A stretch of DNA of 62,038 nucleotides, taken from contig JAPORU010000038.1 in NCBI GenBank assembly GCA_026710045.1, forward strand, positions 1 through 62,038. Reading direction: 5' to 3'. A model generated the notes under the pieces. The model had not been told where the DNA came from, searched no databases, and saw nothing but the letters and a program-made list of their open reading frames with translations. Both the position numbers and the translations under genes were made by a program. Source of the stretch: Aestuariivita sp. (GTDB lineage: Bacteria; Pseudomonadota; Alphaproteobacteria; Rhodobacterales; Rhodobacteraceae). This document shows, one piece after another, positions 44,837 through 54,216 of this stretch (the stretch's first letter is position 1; every line of letters starts with the position of its first letter).

Positions 44837-46206
44837 TATGCGTTGCACCGACACCGTCTACGGGTTTTGACCTTGATGTATCGGTTCTTGTGATTGGTGC
44901 GGGCGCAAGCGGAATGGTCGCTGCGCTGTCTGCAAATGACGCTGGTAGTGAGGTACTTGTCGTCGAGGCTGATCCCGCGCCCGGCGGATCTACCGCGCTT
45001 TCGGCCGGTTTGATCCCGGCGGCGGGCACATATTTTCAGAAGGCCGCTGGCATCCGGGATAATCCATTGATACTGGCTGCTGATATCCAGCATAAGGCCA
45101 ATTGGGAGAATTCGCAGACGCTTGTGGATACGCTGGCGGCAAATGCGGGATCCTGTATTGAATGGTTGTCCGATCGTTTTCATCTCCCGTTCTCGGTTGT
45201 TACGGATTTCGATTATCCCGGACATTCTCGGCGTCGCATGCATGGCCTACCAACCCGTGCGGGCCGCGAACTTGTGGATTGGCTCCGGTCGGCTTGTGAG
45301 GCAGAATGTGTTGACATCGTCTGCAACCGTCGTGCCAGGGTCCTGTTTCGCGACAGCACCCGTATTATGGGCGTGGAGGTTCAAGGTCCTGAGGGTTGCG
45401 AAAGGATTGGATGCGAAGCGTTGATCCTTGCTTGCAATGGTTTTGGCGGAAATCGTGAGATGATCGCGCGTTATATTCCAGAAGTCGAAAAGGCACTTTG
45501 GTTCGGACATGACGGCAACAAGGGCGACGCGGTAATGTGGGGCGATGCGTTGGGTGCCGAAAGCTTGCATCTTGGTGCCTATCAGGGGCACGGAAATGTT
45601 GCGACGCCTCATGGCATCTTGATTACCTGGGCTGTAATAACGGAAGGTGGAGTGCAGGTGAACACTACAGGCCGTCGTTTCTGGGATGAAAGTCAGGGTT
45701 ATTCCGAAGCGGCGCGTGTTGTTATGGCGCAACCCGGTGGCATTGCCTGGACTATTTTCGATAACCGCATCGCTGAAATCGCCCGGCAGTTTCAGGACTT
45801 CAGGGATGCTGAAGCCGCCGGTGCTCTGCGCACGGCGGACACCCTTGATGCTCTTGCAGACCTTTGTGATCTATCAGCCCAATCCCTGAACAAAACTATT
45901 TCAGCGATATCCTCCGGGCAGGCTGATGAGTTCGGACGCACGTTCATTAGCCCTGGCCTAACCCAACCTTATATGGCTGTTAAGGTGATCGGTGCGCTGT
46001 TTCATACACAGGGCGGGCTGAACGTGAATCAGGACGCCCGGGTCAAACTCGCAAATGGCGATCTTTTACCAAACCTTTACGCTTCCGGTGGGGCCGCTGT
46101 GGGCGTATCGGGAACTGGAGATAGCGGATATTTGTCGGGCAACGGCTTGCTCTCTGCGGTGGTATTGGGACGCATCGCGGGGCAACGCGCTGCAGAACAA
46201 ACATGA
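44833..46206 (+). CDS. FAD-dependent oxidoreductase (fumarate reductase/TcuA-like)
   Basis: A 457-residue flavoprotein of the succinate dehydrogenase/fumarate reductase flavoprotein superfamily. VLVIGAGASGMVAALSA is the FAD Rossmann motif and GGSTALSAGLI the second FAD contact. The end has VKVIGALFHTQGGLNVNQ and SGGAAVGVSGTGDSGYLSGNGLL, the C-terminal FAD site. Characterised relatives include tricarballylate dehydrogenase (TcuA), urocanate reductase and 3-ketosteroid dehydrogenase, all adding or removing hydrogens across a C-C bond beside a carbonyl. Here it could desaturate a substituted succinate (or imide) to the substrate of the LeuCD-type hydratase. ATGA overlap with the lyase; last gene of the operon. 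Confidence 0.85.
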   Translation: MICVAPTPSTGFDLDVSVLVIGAGASGMVAALSANDAGSEVLVVEADPAPGGSTALSAGLIPAAGTYFQKAAGIRDNPLILAADIQHKANWENSQTLVDTLAANAGSCIEWLSDRFHLPFSVVTDFDYPGHSRRRMHGLPTRAGRELVDWLRSACEAECVDIVCNRRARVLFRDSTRIMGVEVQGPEGCERIGCEALILACNGFGGNREMIARYIPEVEKALWFGHDGNKGDAVMWGDALGAESLHLGAYQGHGNVATPHGILITWAVITEGGVQVNTTGRRFWDESQGYSEAARVVMAQPGGIAWTIFDNRIAEIARQFQDFRDAEAAGALRTADTLDALADLCDLSAQSLNKTISAISSGQADEFGRTFISPGLTQPYMAVKVIGALFHTQGGLNVNQDARVKLANGDLLPNLYASGGAAVGVSGTGDSGYLSGNGLLSAVVLGRIAGQRAAEQT

Positions 46207-46778
46207 ATAGCTCTTATGGATGCGTAAATTCAATAAGACGGGTCATGTACTTACATTGGCATAATGCGATTGCATTGTGTCCGTGGTATGGCGGGAACTA
46301 CCGGGCACCGTGAATGCATCACGTTACAATGGAGGAATCACGCGTCGCATTTACATACAGGATGATTTGAGTGCAACGCGATCATTTTCAGGTGACCGGC
46401 GGATTGTATTCAAGGATAGTTATCGAAACGAGATCTCTTGAGATTCATTAACCTGTGCGAGATGAAACGTTCTGTTCCCGAGACTGTGCCGATATCGATT
46501 GAGTACTTCGGAGCGTGTCTTTTGAATGCCAAAAGGTGGCATGAAAAATCTCTGGCTATATCTACAGATCGGTGATTGTCGCATGGCAAATCATCTGAAA
46601 ATCATGTTTACTCTCGATAATAATTCGTTACTATTTCAGACGCGCAAAAGGGCAAGACGTTGAAGAGCGAATGAAATATGTTAAAATCGGAGACGCCAAA
46701 AAGTAGTCACGAGTGAAATTTTATTGCCTGGATAAAGTGTAGGTGGTTCAGGCACAGCATCATCACAGGGTTATGTGA
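46207..46778. other. Gene-free stretch at the right edge of the catabolic cluster
   Basis: About 570 bases with no recognisable gene, terminator or RNA. It separates the cluster from an orphan gene and the conserved alphaproteobacterial block. No integrase, tRNA or attachment-like repeat is visible to mark an island end. Confidence 0.45.
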
Positions 46779-47630
46779 ATGACAGTTATATATGATAGAA
46801 TTGCGCGAGGATATGCCACACAGTATTTGAACAGCTTGCCGGCACACGACGATCTCATAGCTTGGTTTGATGGACCGAGAAGTGAGAAGGCACTTGAGGC
46901 CTTTGAACGCTCTTGTGCGGCAAAGAAACCCGGTCGGGTATTGAAGCGTCTTGCACTGACACTGCGGCCGATGTTCTTTAATCCTCTGGTCCGGTCTTGG
47001 ACAAAGCATGAAGTTTCAGTCAAGGCTTTCGGCTATACGGCGGCGACCGAAAATTATATTTTTCGAATGCCGGATGATATGCAGCCTCTCTACTCGGAGA
47101 AGGCTGTATTTGAGACAACCTTATACTTCGATTATTTGGCTTTTGACTGCATTGAGACACACACAACCAACTATGCAGCGGTCAGTCATCATGCAATTTC
47201 ACGTATGGTGGAACGAGGTGCAGTGGATGTGAATCAACTGTCCGCTACGATACCGAACCTGTTACGGATGTGTTCCGACTTTGCGATGTTTGCATTTGCG
47301 ACCGAAATTGATTTTTCAGAAATGCAAAGTTTTTTGTTACCCTGGAATAAAGGGGCACTCGTCTTGGTATTCATGGAAATGGATCCAAACATGAACAACG
47401 GCGGGAAGGAGCGTCAACAGATTTTGTCCGTACGTACATTCTTGAATGAAAAAATGCTGTCGGAACAGGATGAAGAGCGGATGAGAGGTTTTCCGGATGG
47501 TGAGTTCTTTAAGAGGGGAGACACAAGGGATGTTTTTGATTTTCTGTCCAGTTGGATGAGAGGGAATGCACGACCGTGGGAGTTTTCCGATTCTACTCTT
47601 GAGGGAAATTTTAAGAATAAGTGCTGGTAA
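46779..47630 (+). CDS. Uncharacterised protein
   Basis: A 283-residue soluble protein with no signal peptide or membrane span, and no family that I recognise. It has a helical N-terminus (TQYLNSLPAHDDLIAWF), a basic central part (RVLKRLALTLRP), NYAAVSHHAISRMVERGAVDV with two adjacent histidines, and a tail rich in charged and aromatic residues ending KNKCW. SHHAISRMVERG resembles the start of toxin-like motifs in small RNA-binding proteins, but not enough to assign. Ribosome-binding site poor; codon use normal. It stands alone between the catabolic cluster and xth. Confidence 0.6.
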   Translation: MTVIYDRIARGYATQYLNSLPAHDDLIAWFDGPRSEKALEAFERSCAAKKPGRVLKRLALTLRPMFFNPLVRSWTKHEVSVKAFGYTAATENYIFRMPDDMQPLYSEKAVFETTLYFDYLAFDCIETHTTNYAAVSHHAISRMVERGAVDVNQLSATIPNLLRMCSDFAMFAFATEIDFSEMQSFLLPWNKGALVLVFMEMDPNMNNGGKERQQILSVRTFLNEKMLSEQDEERMRGFPDGEFFKRGDTRDVFDFLSSWMRGNARPWEFSDSTLEGNFKNKCW

Positions 47631-47829
47631 ATGTGTACAGATGTGGAGCGTCCGATGCATGACGAGGTTGAGTTGTTGAGGTGCAAGATCGGGGCGTCAT
47701 TCATAACATCAACCGTTCGGAAAAAAGTGATGTATGATTTGTGTCGGAAAATGAGGTTTAAATGGTTGGAGGCACCAATTTCATGTGGAACACCAAGACA
47801 TGCCTCGCATCTGTGTTCTGCATTCAGTA

Positions 47830-48609
47830 TTAAAGATCGAGATCGACCCAAACCGGCACGTGGTCGGACGGTTTGTTGCGTCCCCTCAATTCGGTATCAA
47901 TCTGACAATCCTGAAGTAAATCGGTAGCTTGGGGGGACAACAGGATATGATCGATTCGGATGCCGTTGTTCTTTTGCCATGCACCCGCTTGATAGTCCCA
48001 GAAACTGTAGTGGTCGGGCTCAAAATTGCGCGCACGAAACGCATCTGTGAAGCCAAGGTTCAAAATGCGTCTGAACGCAGTACGCGTTTCGGGTCGCGCA
48101 AGCGCGTCATCAATCCATGATTTTGGATCTTTCGCATCCTCATCTTGAGGAATGACGTTGAAGTCGCCTGCCAATAGGAGTGGCATCTCATCGGACATAA
48201 GGTTACGAACGTGGGTTAACATTCGTTCCATCCAGTCGAGTTTATAGTCAAACTTAGGTCCGGGTGCGGGATTCCCATTCGGCAGATAGAGTCCGCATAT
48301 TTTGAGCGCTCGTCGGCCGATGACGGTCGCTTCTATCCATCTTGCCTGTTCATCTTGCGGGTTTCCGGGAAGACCACATTGGACGTCTTCGAGTGATAAT
48401 TTTGAGAAGATCGCGACGCCATTGTAACTCTTCTGACCGTGAGTCCGAATCATGTAACCCGTATCGTCAAAAAACTCGTGAGGGAAAGCTTCATCCGTGG
48501 ATTTGATTTCTTGTAACAAAACGATCTCGGGTGACGTCTCGTCCAGCCAGGATTTGAGCGTTTCAGCGCGCGCCTTGATGCCGTTAATGTTGAATGTCGC
48601 GACTTTCAT
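47830..48609 (-). CDS. xth: Exodeoxyribonuclease III
   Basis: A 259-residue AP endonuclease/3'-exonuclease. ATFNINGIKAR, LLQEIKS, YNGVAIFSK, GLYLPNGNP, LLLAGDFNVIP and RIDHILLSP are the conserved exonuclease-endonuclease-phosphatase motifs; KPSDHVPVWV carries the catalytic Asp-His. It repairs abasic and oxidised DNA ends, useful for a phototroph exposed to singlet oxygen. It lies beside erpA, the usual alphaproteobacterial pairing. Confidence 0.94.
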   Translation of the reverse strand: MKVATFNINGIKARAETLKSWLDETSPEIVLLQEIKSTDEAFPHEFFDDTGYMIRTHGQKSYNGVAIFSKLSLEDVQCGLPGNPQDEQARWIEATVIGRRALKICGLYLPNGNPAPGPKFDYKLDWMERMLTHVRNLMSDEMPLLLAGDFNVIPQDEDAKDPKSWIDDALARPETRTAFRRILNLGFTDAFRARNFEPDHYSFWDYQAGAWQKNNGIRIDHILLSPQATDLLQDCQIDTELRGRNKPSDHVPVWVDLDL

Positions 48610-48793
48610 TGTGGTTTTTCTTGTCCAATGGAGGGTTCCTACATTAACCTGCTGCGTGGCAACAGCGATGGTGGTGCGTCTTTTTGAGATTTCTTAACGG
48701 GTAAAGAGGTGTTGCTCTCACCTTAATCAATGAGCAATCAATCGATACGGCGTGTTCTCAAATGAAATTGTGCTGTTTGGTGATAAGATAGGC

Positions 48794-49117
48794 TTACATG
48801 GAAAATGAGGTTCCACATCCACATGAAGAACTGGCATTTGGATTATCGATGACGAAGCGGGTGCCGATGAGCTCTTCTGAAAAATCAATGGTCGCATTTT
48901 CCAGAAATGGTAGAGAGATTGGATCAACAACGACCATTTGTCCGTTGCCGTCGAGAACCAGGTCGTCATTCTTGGGTGTATCAAGTGCAATTTCATATTG
49001 AAATCCAGAACAGCCACCGCCTTGCACAGCAATACGGAGTGCCTGGCCTTGATCAGCCGCACCAATTTCGGCGAGTCTCTTGAAGGCGCGTTCTGTTACG
49101 CGAGGCGGTATCTTCAC
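48794..49117 (-). CDS. erpA: Iron-sulfur cluster insertion protein ErpA (A-type carrier)
   Basis: A 107-residue A-type Fe-S carrier. Cys36 (GGCSGFQYE) and Cys99 and Cys101 (SCGCGTSF) are the three conserved cluster ligands. It passes [4Fe-4S] clusters to apo-enzymes; the LeuC-type hydratase in this window needs such a cluster. It starts with GTG 49117 and has only a weak ribosome-binding site. It is divergent from dgt. ErpA and IscA are hard to distinguish by sequence; the dgt neighbour is typical of erpA in this class. Confidence 0.88.
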   Translation of the reverse strand: MKIPPRVTERAFKRLAEIGAADQGQALRIAVQGGGCSGFQYEIALDTPKNDDLVLDGNGQMVVVDPISLPFLENATIDFSEELIGTRFVIDNPNASSSCGCGTSFSM

Positions 49118-49197
49118 TGTGTTTCTTCAGTCATTTGAAAGTATGTATGTGTTAATATAGAAGAAGAGGCGCGTTAACTCAAGATGTAGGTTGTGAA

Positions 49198-50346
49198 ATG
49201 CTCGCCGCTTATGCTTCAAATCCTGAGCACTCGAAGGGCCGGCGCATTGCGGAAGATGAGAGTGATTATCGATCTGCTTTCCAGCGCGACCGCGACAGAA
49301 TTATTCATTCAAGTGCCTTTCGACGCTTGAAGCATAAAACGCAAGTCTTCGTTGAACATGAAGGAGATCTCTATCGTACCCGCCTTACTCACTCAATTGA
49401 AGCGGCACAAGTTGGGCGTACAATTGCAGGTGCTCTTGGTTTGAATACAGATCTGACAGAAGCGGTCGCGTTGGCACACGACCTTGGTCATACTCCCTTT
49501 GGTCACGGCGGAGAAGACACCTTAAACATCTTGATGGAGCCGTTTGGAGGATTTGATCACAATGCCCAGGCTGTCAAGATAGTTACTCGTCTCGAAAAAT
49601 GTTACGCACGCTTTGATGGCTTGAATCTCACTTGGGAGACTTTGGAAGCGCTTGCTAAGCACAATGGTCCTGTGAAAGATCCGGTGCCTTATGCGCTGCA
49701 GGAATATGAGGGGTTGGAAGACTTGGATATTCGAACCTATCCAAGTGCGGAGGCCCAGGTTGCGTCTGTCGCAGATGATATCGCCTACAATTGTCATGAC
49801 CTTCAAGATGGGCTTCGCGCACGATTATTTTCGGATGAGGATATCAAGAATTTGCCTATCATTGATCAGGCTATCTTTGACGTTGACGCTCGCTATCCAG
49901 ACATTGAAAGATCGCGACGTCGGCATGAAGTCTTGAGACGCGTGTTTGGCGTTTTTGTTTCCGATGTGATCGCGTCATCACGCGAAACTTTCGAAGAAAT
50001 CCGTGTGCGTGCGGTGGAAGATGTTCGAGATCTCGGGCATCCTGTTGTCGCATTTTCGAAGGAAATGCAGAATCAAATGAAAAACATTCAAGAGTTTCTT
50101 TTCCTACATATGTATCGTGCGCCAAGTGTCATGAAGAAACGTGAAGAAACAAGTGGTGTGATGGAAGATCTCTTTGCACTTTATCTTTCAGATGCGCATC
50201 TTCTGCCAGAGCGTTGGCAGAAGGACATTTCAGCTGTAAAGAGTCAAATTGAATTAGCGCGTATTGTGTCAGATTATATTGCAGGCATGACGGACCGATT
50301 TGCTCTTCAGGAACATCGACGCTTGATAGTCGGATATTCTCGGTGA
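49198..50346 (+). CDS. dgt: Deoxyguanosinetriphosphate triphosphohydrolase-like protein
   Basis: A 382-residue HD-domain phosphohydrolase. The HD-type metal residues appear in RLTHSIEAAQVGRTI, LAHDLGHTPFGHGGE, FDHNAQAVKI and DDIAYNCHDLQDG. Members hydrolyse dNTPs to the nucleoside and tripolyphosphate and help control nucleotide pools. It has the shorter length of the dGTPase-like type 2 group found in alphaproteobacteria. It precedes argS by 52 bases on the same strand. Confidence 0.93.
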   Translation: MLAAYASNPEHSKGRRIAEDESDYRSAFQRDRDRIIHSSAFRRLKHKTQVFVEHEGDLYRTRLTHSIEAAQVGRTIAGALGLNTDLTEAVALAHDLGHTPFGHGGEDTLNILMEPFGGFDHNAQAVKIVTRLEKCYARFDGLNLTWETLEALAKHNGPVKDPVPYALQEYEGLEDLDIRTYPSAEAQVASVADDIAYNCHDLQDGLRARLFSDEDIKNLPIIDQAIFDVDARYPDIERSRRRHEVLRRVFGVFVSDVIASSRETFEEIRVRAVEDVRDLGHPVVAFSKEMQNQMKNIQEFLFLHMYRAPSVMKKREETSGVMEDLFALYLSDAHLLPERWQKDISAVKSQIELARIVSDYIAGMTDRFALQEHRRLIVGYSR

Positions 50347-50398
50347 TCAAGCGAGGGTACCCATCGAATCCGGTTAGCTGAGACAAGGATTATTTCTC

Positions 50399-52141
50399 AT
50401 GAATTTGTTTGTCGACATTGAGGCGTTGGTTCGATCAGAATTGGCGGCAATGCGCCAGGAGGGTATCTTGCCGGTTGGTTCGAATGTTGATCATATCACA
50501 GTTGAGCCTCCGAGAGAGGCTGCACATGGTGATATGGCAACAAATGCAGCTCTCTTATGTGCGAAGTTTGGAGTAAATCCGCGAGAATTTGCTGAGCAAC
50601 TCGGTCAGCGTATTGGTGTCGATTCGCGGATTGTGGCCTACGAGGTTGCGGGACCCGGTTTTTTGAATTTATGGTTAAGGCCGTCATGTTGGCACGATGT
50701 TTTGCAAGCCATCTTGATAGAGGACGTCAATTTCGGTCAATCCAAACTCGGCGCCAATCAGAACGTTAATATTGAATTTGTATCGGCAAATCCGACGGGC
50801 CCTCTACATGTGGGACATACCCGCGGTGCCATTTTTGGAGATGCGTTGGCCAATCTTCTCGAGTTTGCCGGCTATTCCGTGACGCGCGAATACTACATCA
50901 ATGACGGTGGCGCACAGATGGATGCTTTGGCGCGGTCGACCTACTTGAGATATTTACAGGCTCTTGGGCAAGACATTGCACTTGAAGACACTGCTTACCC
51001 CGGAGATTATTTAATTGCCGTTGGTCAGGCAATTGCTAAAAAGTGGGGTGACGTATGGGTTGATAAATCGGAAGATCAATGGTTGGATCACATTCGTAAT
51101 TTTGCGACGGACGCAATGATGGATATCATCCGAGAAGATTTGTCTGCGCTGGGGATAGAGATGGATGTCTTCTTCAGTGAAAAATCTCTCTACGGTACTG
51201 GGAGAATTGAGGCTGCACTTCAGAGTTTAGATTGCAAGGGCCTCATCTATCGTGGAACCCTGGAGCAGCCGAAAGGAAAAGGCTCCAAAGATTGGGTTGC
51301 ACGGGAACAGATGCTTTTCAAGTCAACTGAGCATGGAGATGATGTCGACCGGCCATTGCAAAAATCTGACGGAACGTGGACTTACTTTGCGCCGGATGTC
51401 GCCTATCATTTTGATAAGGTTTCACGAGGGTTTGACGTGTTGATTAACGTCTTCGGGGCTGATCACGGAGGATATGTCAAGCGCATGAAGGCCGCGGTTA
51501 GTGCACTCTCTGATAACCAGGTGCCACTCGATATAAAGCTTATTCAGTTGGTACGGCTCTTTAAGAACGGAGAGCCATTCAAGATGTCGAAGCGATCCGG
51601 AAGCTTCGTTACTTTACGGGATTTGCTGCAGCACGTCGGACCGGAAGTGACACGTTTCGTCATGCTTACACGTAAAAATGACGCAATGCTGGATTTCGAT
51701 TTCGCTAAAGTTCTTGATCAAAGTCGAGATAATCCCGTGTTTTATGTTCAATATGCCAATGCTCGAGTGATGAGCGTTTTCCGGCGTGCAAGGGAGGCAA
51801 AGATTCCGATCGATGATGAGGTTCTTCAATCTGTTGAATTATCTTCATTGACGCATGATCTGGAATTAGCGGTTCTTCGCAAGTTGGCGGAGTGGCCTCG
51901 GTTGATCGAGGCCGCTGCGCGAGCGAATGAGCCGCATAAAGTTGCTTTTTATCTCAATGAATTGGCGAGCGAGTTTCATAGGCTTTGGAACGGTGGCAAT
52001 GATTATCCGACTTTGCGTTTTGTTCAGCCTGACAATGTGGAATTGAGTCAATCAAAAATTGCATTAGGGCGCGCGGTATCGATTGTGATTGCCTTGGGAC
52101 TTGGTATTCTTGGTGTGACGCCAGCACAGGAGATGCGGTAG
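50399..52141 (+). CDS. argS: Arginyl-tRNA synthetase
   Basis: A 580-residue class I synthetase charging tRNA-Arg. SANPTGPLHVGHTRGAIFGD contains the HIGH-type motif (HVGH) and FKMSKRSGSFVTL the KMSKS-type motif. An N-terminal additional domain (residues 1-110) and a C-terminal DALR-type anticodon-binding domain (about 450-580) flank the catalytic fold. It is the second gene in the conserved dgt-argS-spor-nagZ-scpAB block. Confidence 0.97.
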   Translation: MNLFVDIEALVRSELAAMRQEGILPVGSNVDHITVEPPREAAHGDMATNAALLCAKFGVNPREFAEQLGQRIGVDSRIVAYEVAGPGFLNLWLRPSCWHDVLQAILIEDVNFGQSKLGANQNVNIEFVSANPTGPLHVGHTRGAIFGDALANLLEFAGYSVTREYYINDGGAQMDALARSTYLRYLQALGQDIALEDTAYPGDYLIAVGQAIAKKWGDVWVDKSEDQWLDHIRNFATDAMMDIIREDLSALGIEMDVFFSEKSLYGTGRIEAALQSLDCKGLIYRGTLEQPKGKGSKDWVAREQMLFKSTEHGDDVDRPLQKSDGTWTYFAPDVAYHFDKVSRGFDVLINVFGADHGGYVKRMKAAVSALSDNQVPLDIKLIQLVRLFKNGEPFKMSKRSGSFVTLRDLLQHVGPEVTRFVMLTRKNDAMLDFDFAKVLDQSRDNPVFYVQYANARVMSVFRRAREAKIPIDDEVLQSVELSSLTHDLELAVLRKLAEWPRLIEAAARANEPHKVAFYLNELASEFHRLWNGGNDYPTLRFVQPDNVELSQSKIALGRAVSIVIALGLGILGVTPAQEMR

Positions 52142-52211
52142 AAGACTTTAGGATCTTTGTGATTGTTGGTAAACACTATGTGGATCGGTCGAAAGTGGGA
52201 ATGGGGCGTGT

Positions 52212-53201
52212 ATGCAGAGTGCTGAATTCATATCAGGGTTGGAAGCTAAGGAATCGCCGGCTATAAAGCGCACCAGTTGGTTGACGATATCGGCAAACCT
52301 CTTCAATATAACCACGTTACTTGCTTGTTTATGTCTCTTGTTTCTTTGGGTTAGTGACTTGAGTGAGAGAGACAGTTCTCAAATCCCGGTGGTCCGGGCT
52401 CCCGAAGGGCCGATGCGGGTGCAACCCGAAAATCCAGGTGGCCGCCTCGCGGACAATCAGGGTTTTGCTGTCAATCGGATTGCAGCTGAAGGAGGTGCCG
52501 CTGCACCGTCGGACAGTTGGACCTTTGCGCCAACACCGATTACGCTTTCTGACGAAGATCAGTCAATGAGCCAACTTCGTTCGGAGAAGATGAATGGTCG
52601 ACCTCGTAATATAGCGGAGGGTGCGGATGATGTGGAACGACCGCAGATTATTGGGGAGTCAGTTCCGGTTGTAATGAAGCAGGTTCATCAATCGGCGGAC
52701 AGTCTGCGTGTGAGTAGAATCCATTCGGTAGCTCTTGATGCTGATAATCCGGTATCTTCTCGTGGTGGGCCTACAGTGGTCGAGGAACCAACCGAACAGT
52801 CAAAGATTATCAATATTATTGGCAGCGATGTACCCGGGATAGCTGTATCTTTGTTTCCCAGATCACGTCCGTCTAAATTGGTGAGATCAACCGTTGATGC
52901 AACATACGAGGTTGAGAAGCCACTCGAAGTTTCGGCTGCAGACGTTCCGGCCGGAACGCAAGTTGTGCAACTGGGCGCTTTCGAGTCCGCAGAAGTTGCG
53001 CGAGCCGAGTGGGACCGTCTTCGGCGACGTTTTGGTGATTATCTGGTTGGGAAGCAACGTATTGTACAAATTGCTGTCAGTGGTGGTCGCACGTTTTATA
53101 GACTTCGAGCACTGGGTTTTGATGACTTGAGCGATGGTCGAAGATTTTGTTCCGCGCTCGTCGCCGAAGGGGCGGATTGTATTCCAGTCGTAACGCGTTG
53201 A
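52212..53201 (+). CDS. SPOR-domain envelope protein
   Basis: A 329-residue bitopic membrane protein. A short cytoplasmic tail (about 1-27) is followed by a membrane segment (about 30-50) and a long low-complexity periplasmic linker. The last 75 residues form a SPOR domain: GTQVVQLGAFESAEVARAEWDRL, then RTFYRLRALGF. SPOR domains bind denuded glycan strands at the division septum. Placed between argS and nagZ, as is usual in alphaproteobacteria. Cell-division or peptidoglycan role inferred. Confidence 0.85.
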   Translation: MQSAEFISGLEAKESPAIKRTSWLTISANLFNITTLLACLCLLFLWVSDLSERDSSQIPVVRAPEGPMRVQPENPGGRLADNQGFAVNRIAAEGGAAAPSDSWTFAPTPITLSDEDQSMSQLRSEKMNGRPRNIAEGADDVERPQIIGESVPVVMKQVHQSADSLRVSRIHSVALDADNPVSSRGGPTVVEEPTEQSKIINIIGSDVPGIAVSLFPRSRPSKLVRSTVDATYEVEKPLEVSAADVPAGTQVVQLGAFESAEVARAEWDRLRRRFGDYLVGKQRIVQIAVSGGRTFYRLRALGFDDLSDGRRFCSALVAEGADCIPVVTR

Positions 53202-53208
53202 AACGATT

Positions 53209-54216
53209 ATGAGGAGATTTGGCGCCACGATTCTTGATATTGAGGGCTTCGCTCTCACACAGAACGAAAAAGCGTTCTTTCGAGATGTCAATCCCTTTGG
53301 CTTTATTTTGTTTGCCCGAAACATTAAAAGTGCTGAGCAAGTGCGTTTCTTGTGTGGTGAGTTGCGTGAAGCTGTTGGCCATGACGCTCTTATCACAATT
53401 GATCAAGAAGGTGGTCGCGTTCAACGCTTACGTCCACCGCTCGCAAGAGTGTGGCCATCACCTCTTGATCATGTCACGGATTCTGGCAGTTTAGCTTCGC
53501 GCGTGATATGGTTGCGTTATCGTATCATTGCAGCCGAACTTCGCCGACTGGGGATTGATAGCAATTGTGCACCCGTTGTTGACTTGGCACATGAGAATAC
53601 CCATGCGTTCCTGTATAATCGTTGCTTGGGAACGACCGTTGATCAAGTTGTGCGTCTGGGCCTTGAAGCGGTCAAGGCGCACTTGGAGGCCGGTGTGTTA
53701 CCTGTCATAAAGCATGTTCCGGGCCATGGTCGAGCGGTAATCGATAGTCATTATTCTTTACCATGTGTTGATGAATCATTGGATACCTTGAAAAAGACTG
53801 ATTTTGCAGTGTTTCGGGCCTTAACGGAGGCTCCAATGGCAATGACGGCACATGTGGTTTTTTCTGCGCTTGATGAGGAGCCTGCGACATTATCGCGTGC
53901 GACGATGCACTACATTCGTACGAATATTGGATATAAGGGACTAGTCTTGTCTGATGATATTGCAATGGACGCCCTCTCGGGGAACTTGCCGTATCGATCA
54001 AAACAAGCACTTGCCGCCGGCTGCGACGTCGTATTGTGTTGCAACAGGTGTCTCGATGACCGGATTTGCGTTGCAGAGGCCTGCGGTGACATGTCAGAAG
54101 ATTCTCAGATGCGCGCAGAAGCCGCGTTGAGATTGCGTCATTCACGAGTCGACATTGACATAGATGATCTTGTGACAGAACTGAATTCTCTTGTACGTGC
54201 GTGGCCCTATGGTTGA
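53209..54216 (+). CDS. nagZ: Beta-N-acetylhexosaminidase NagZ
   Basis: A 335-residue glycoside hydrolase family 3 enzyme that removes N-acetylglucosamine from peptidoglycan fragments during recycling. PFGFILFARNI, ITIDQEGGRVQRL, KHVPGHGRAVIDSHYSLP (with the catalytic Asp-His dyad loop) and LSDDIAMDAL (containing the nucleophilic Asp) are the family motifs. Starts seven bases after the SPOR gene and overlaps scpA by eight bases, so it is in one operon with them. Confidence 0.93.
   Translation: MRRFGATILDIEGFALTQNEKAFFRDVNPFGFILFARNIKSAEQVRFLCGELREAVGHDALITIDQEGGRVQRLRPPLARVWPSPLDHVTDSGSLASRVIWLRYRIIAAELRRLGIDSNCAPVVDLAHENTHAFLYNRCLGTTVDQVVRLGLEAVKAHLEAGVLPVIKHVPGHGRAVIDSHYSLPCVDESLDTLKKTDFAVFRALTEAPMAMTAHVVFSALDEEPATLSRATMHYIRTNIGYKGLVLSDDIAMDALSGNLPYRSKQALAAGCDVVLCCNRCLDDRICVAEACGDMSEDSQMRAEAALRLRHSRVDIDIDDLVTELNSLVRAWPYG

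Noticed and set aside
33157..46206. Catabolic cluster considered as a classical integrative island
   Set aside because: It appears somewhat GC-richer than the flanking genes, but no integrase, tRNA target or flanking direct repeats were found, so transfer is possible but not shown.
47631..47927. A 98-residue plus-strand frame after the orphan gene
   Set aside because: It runs into the 3' end of xth on the opposite strand and has no recognisable features.
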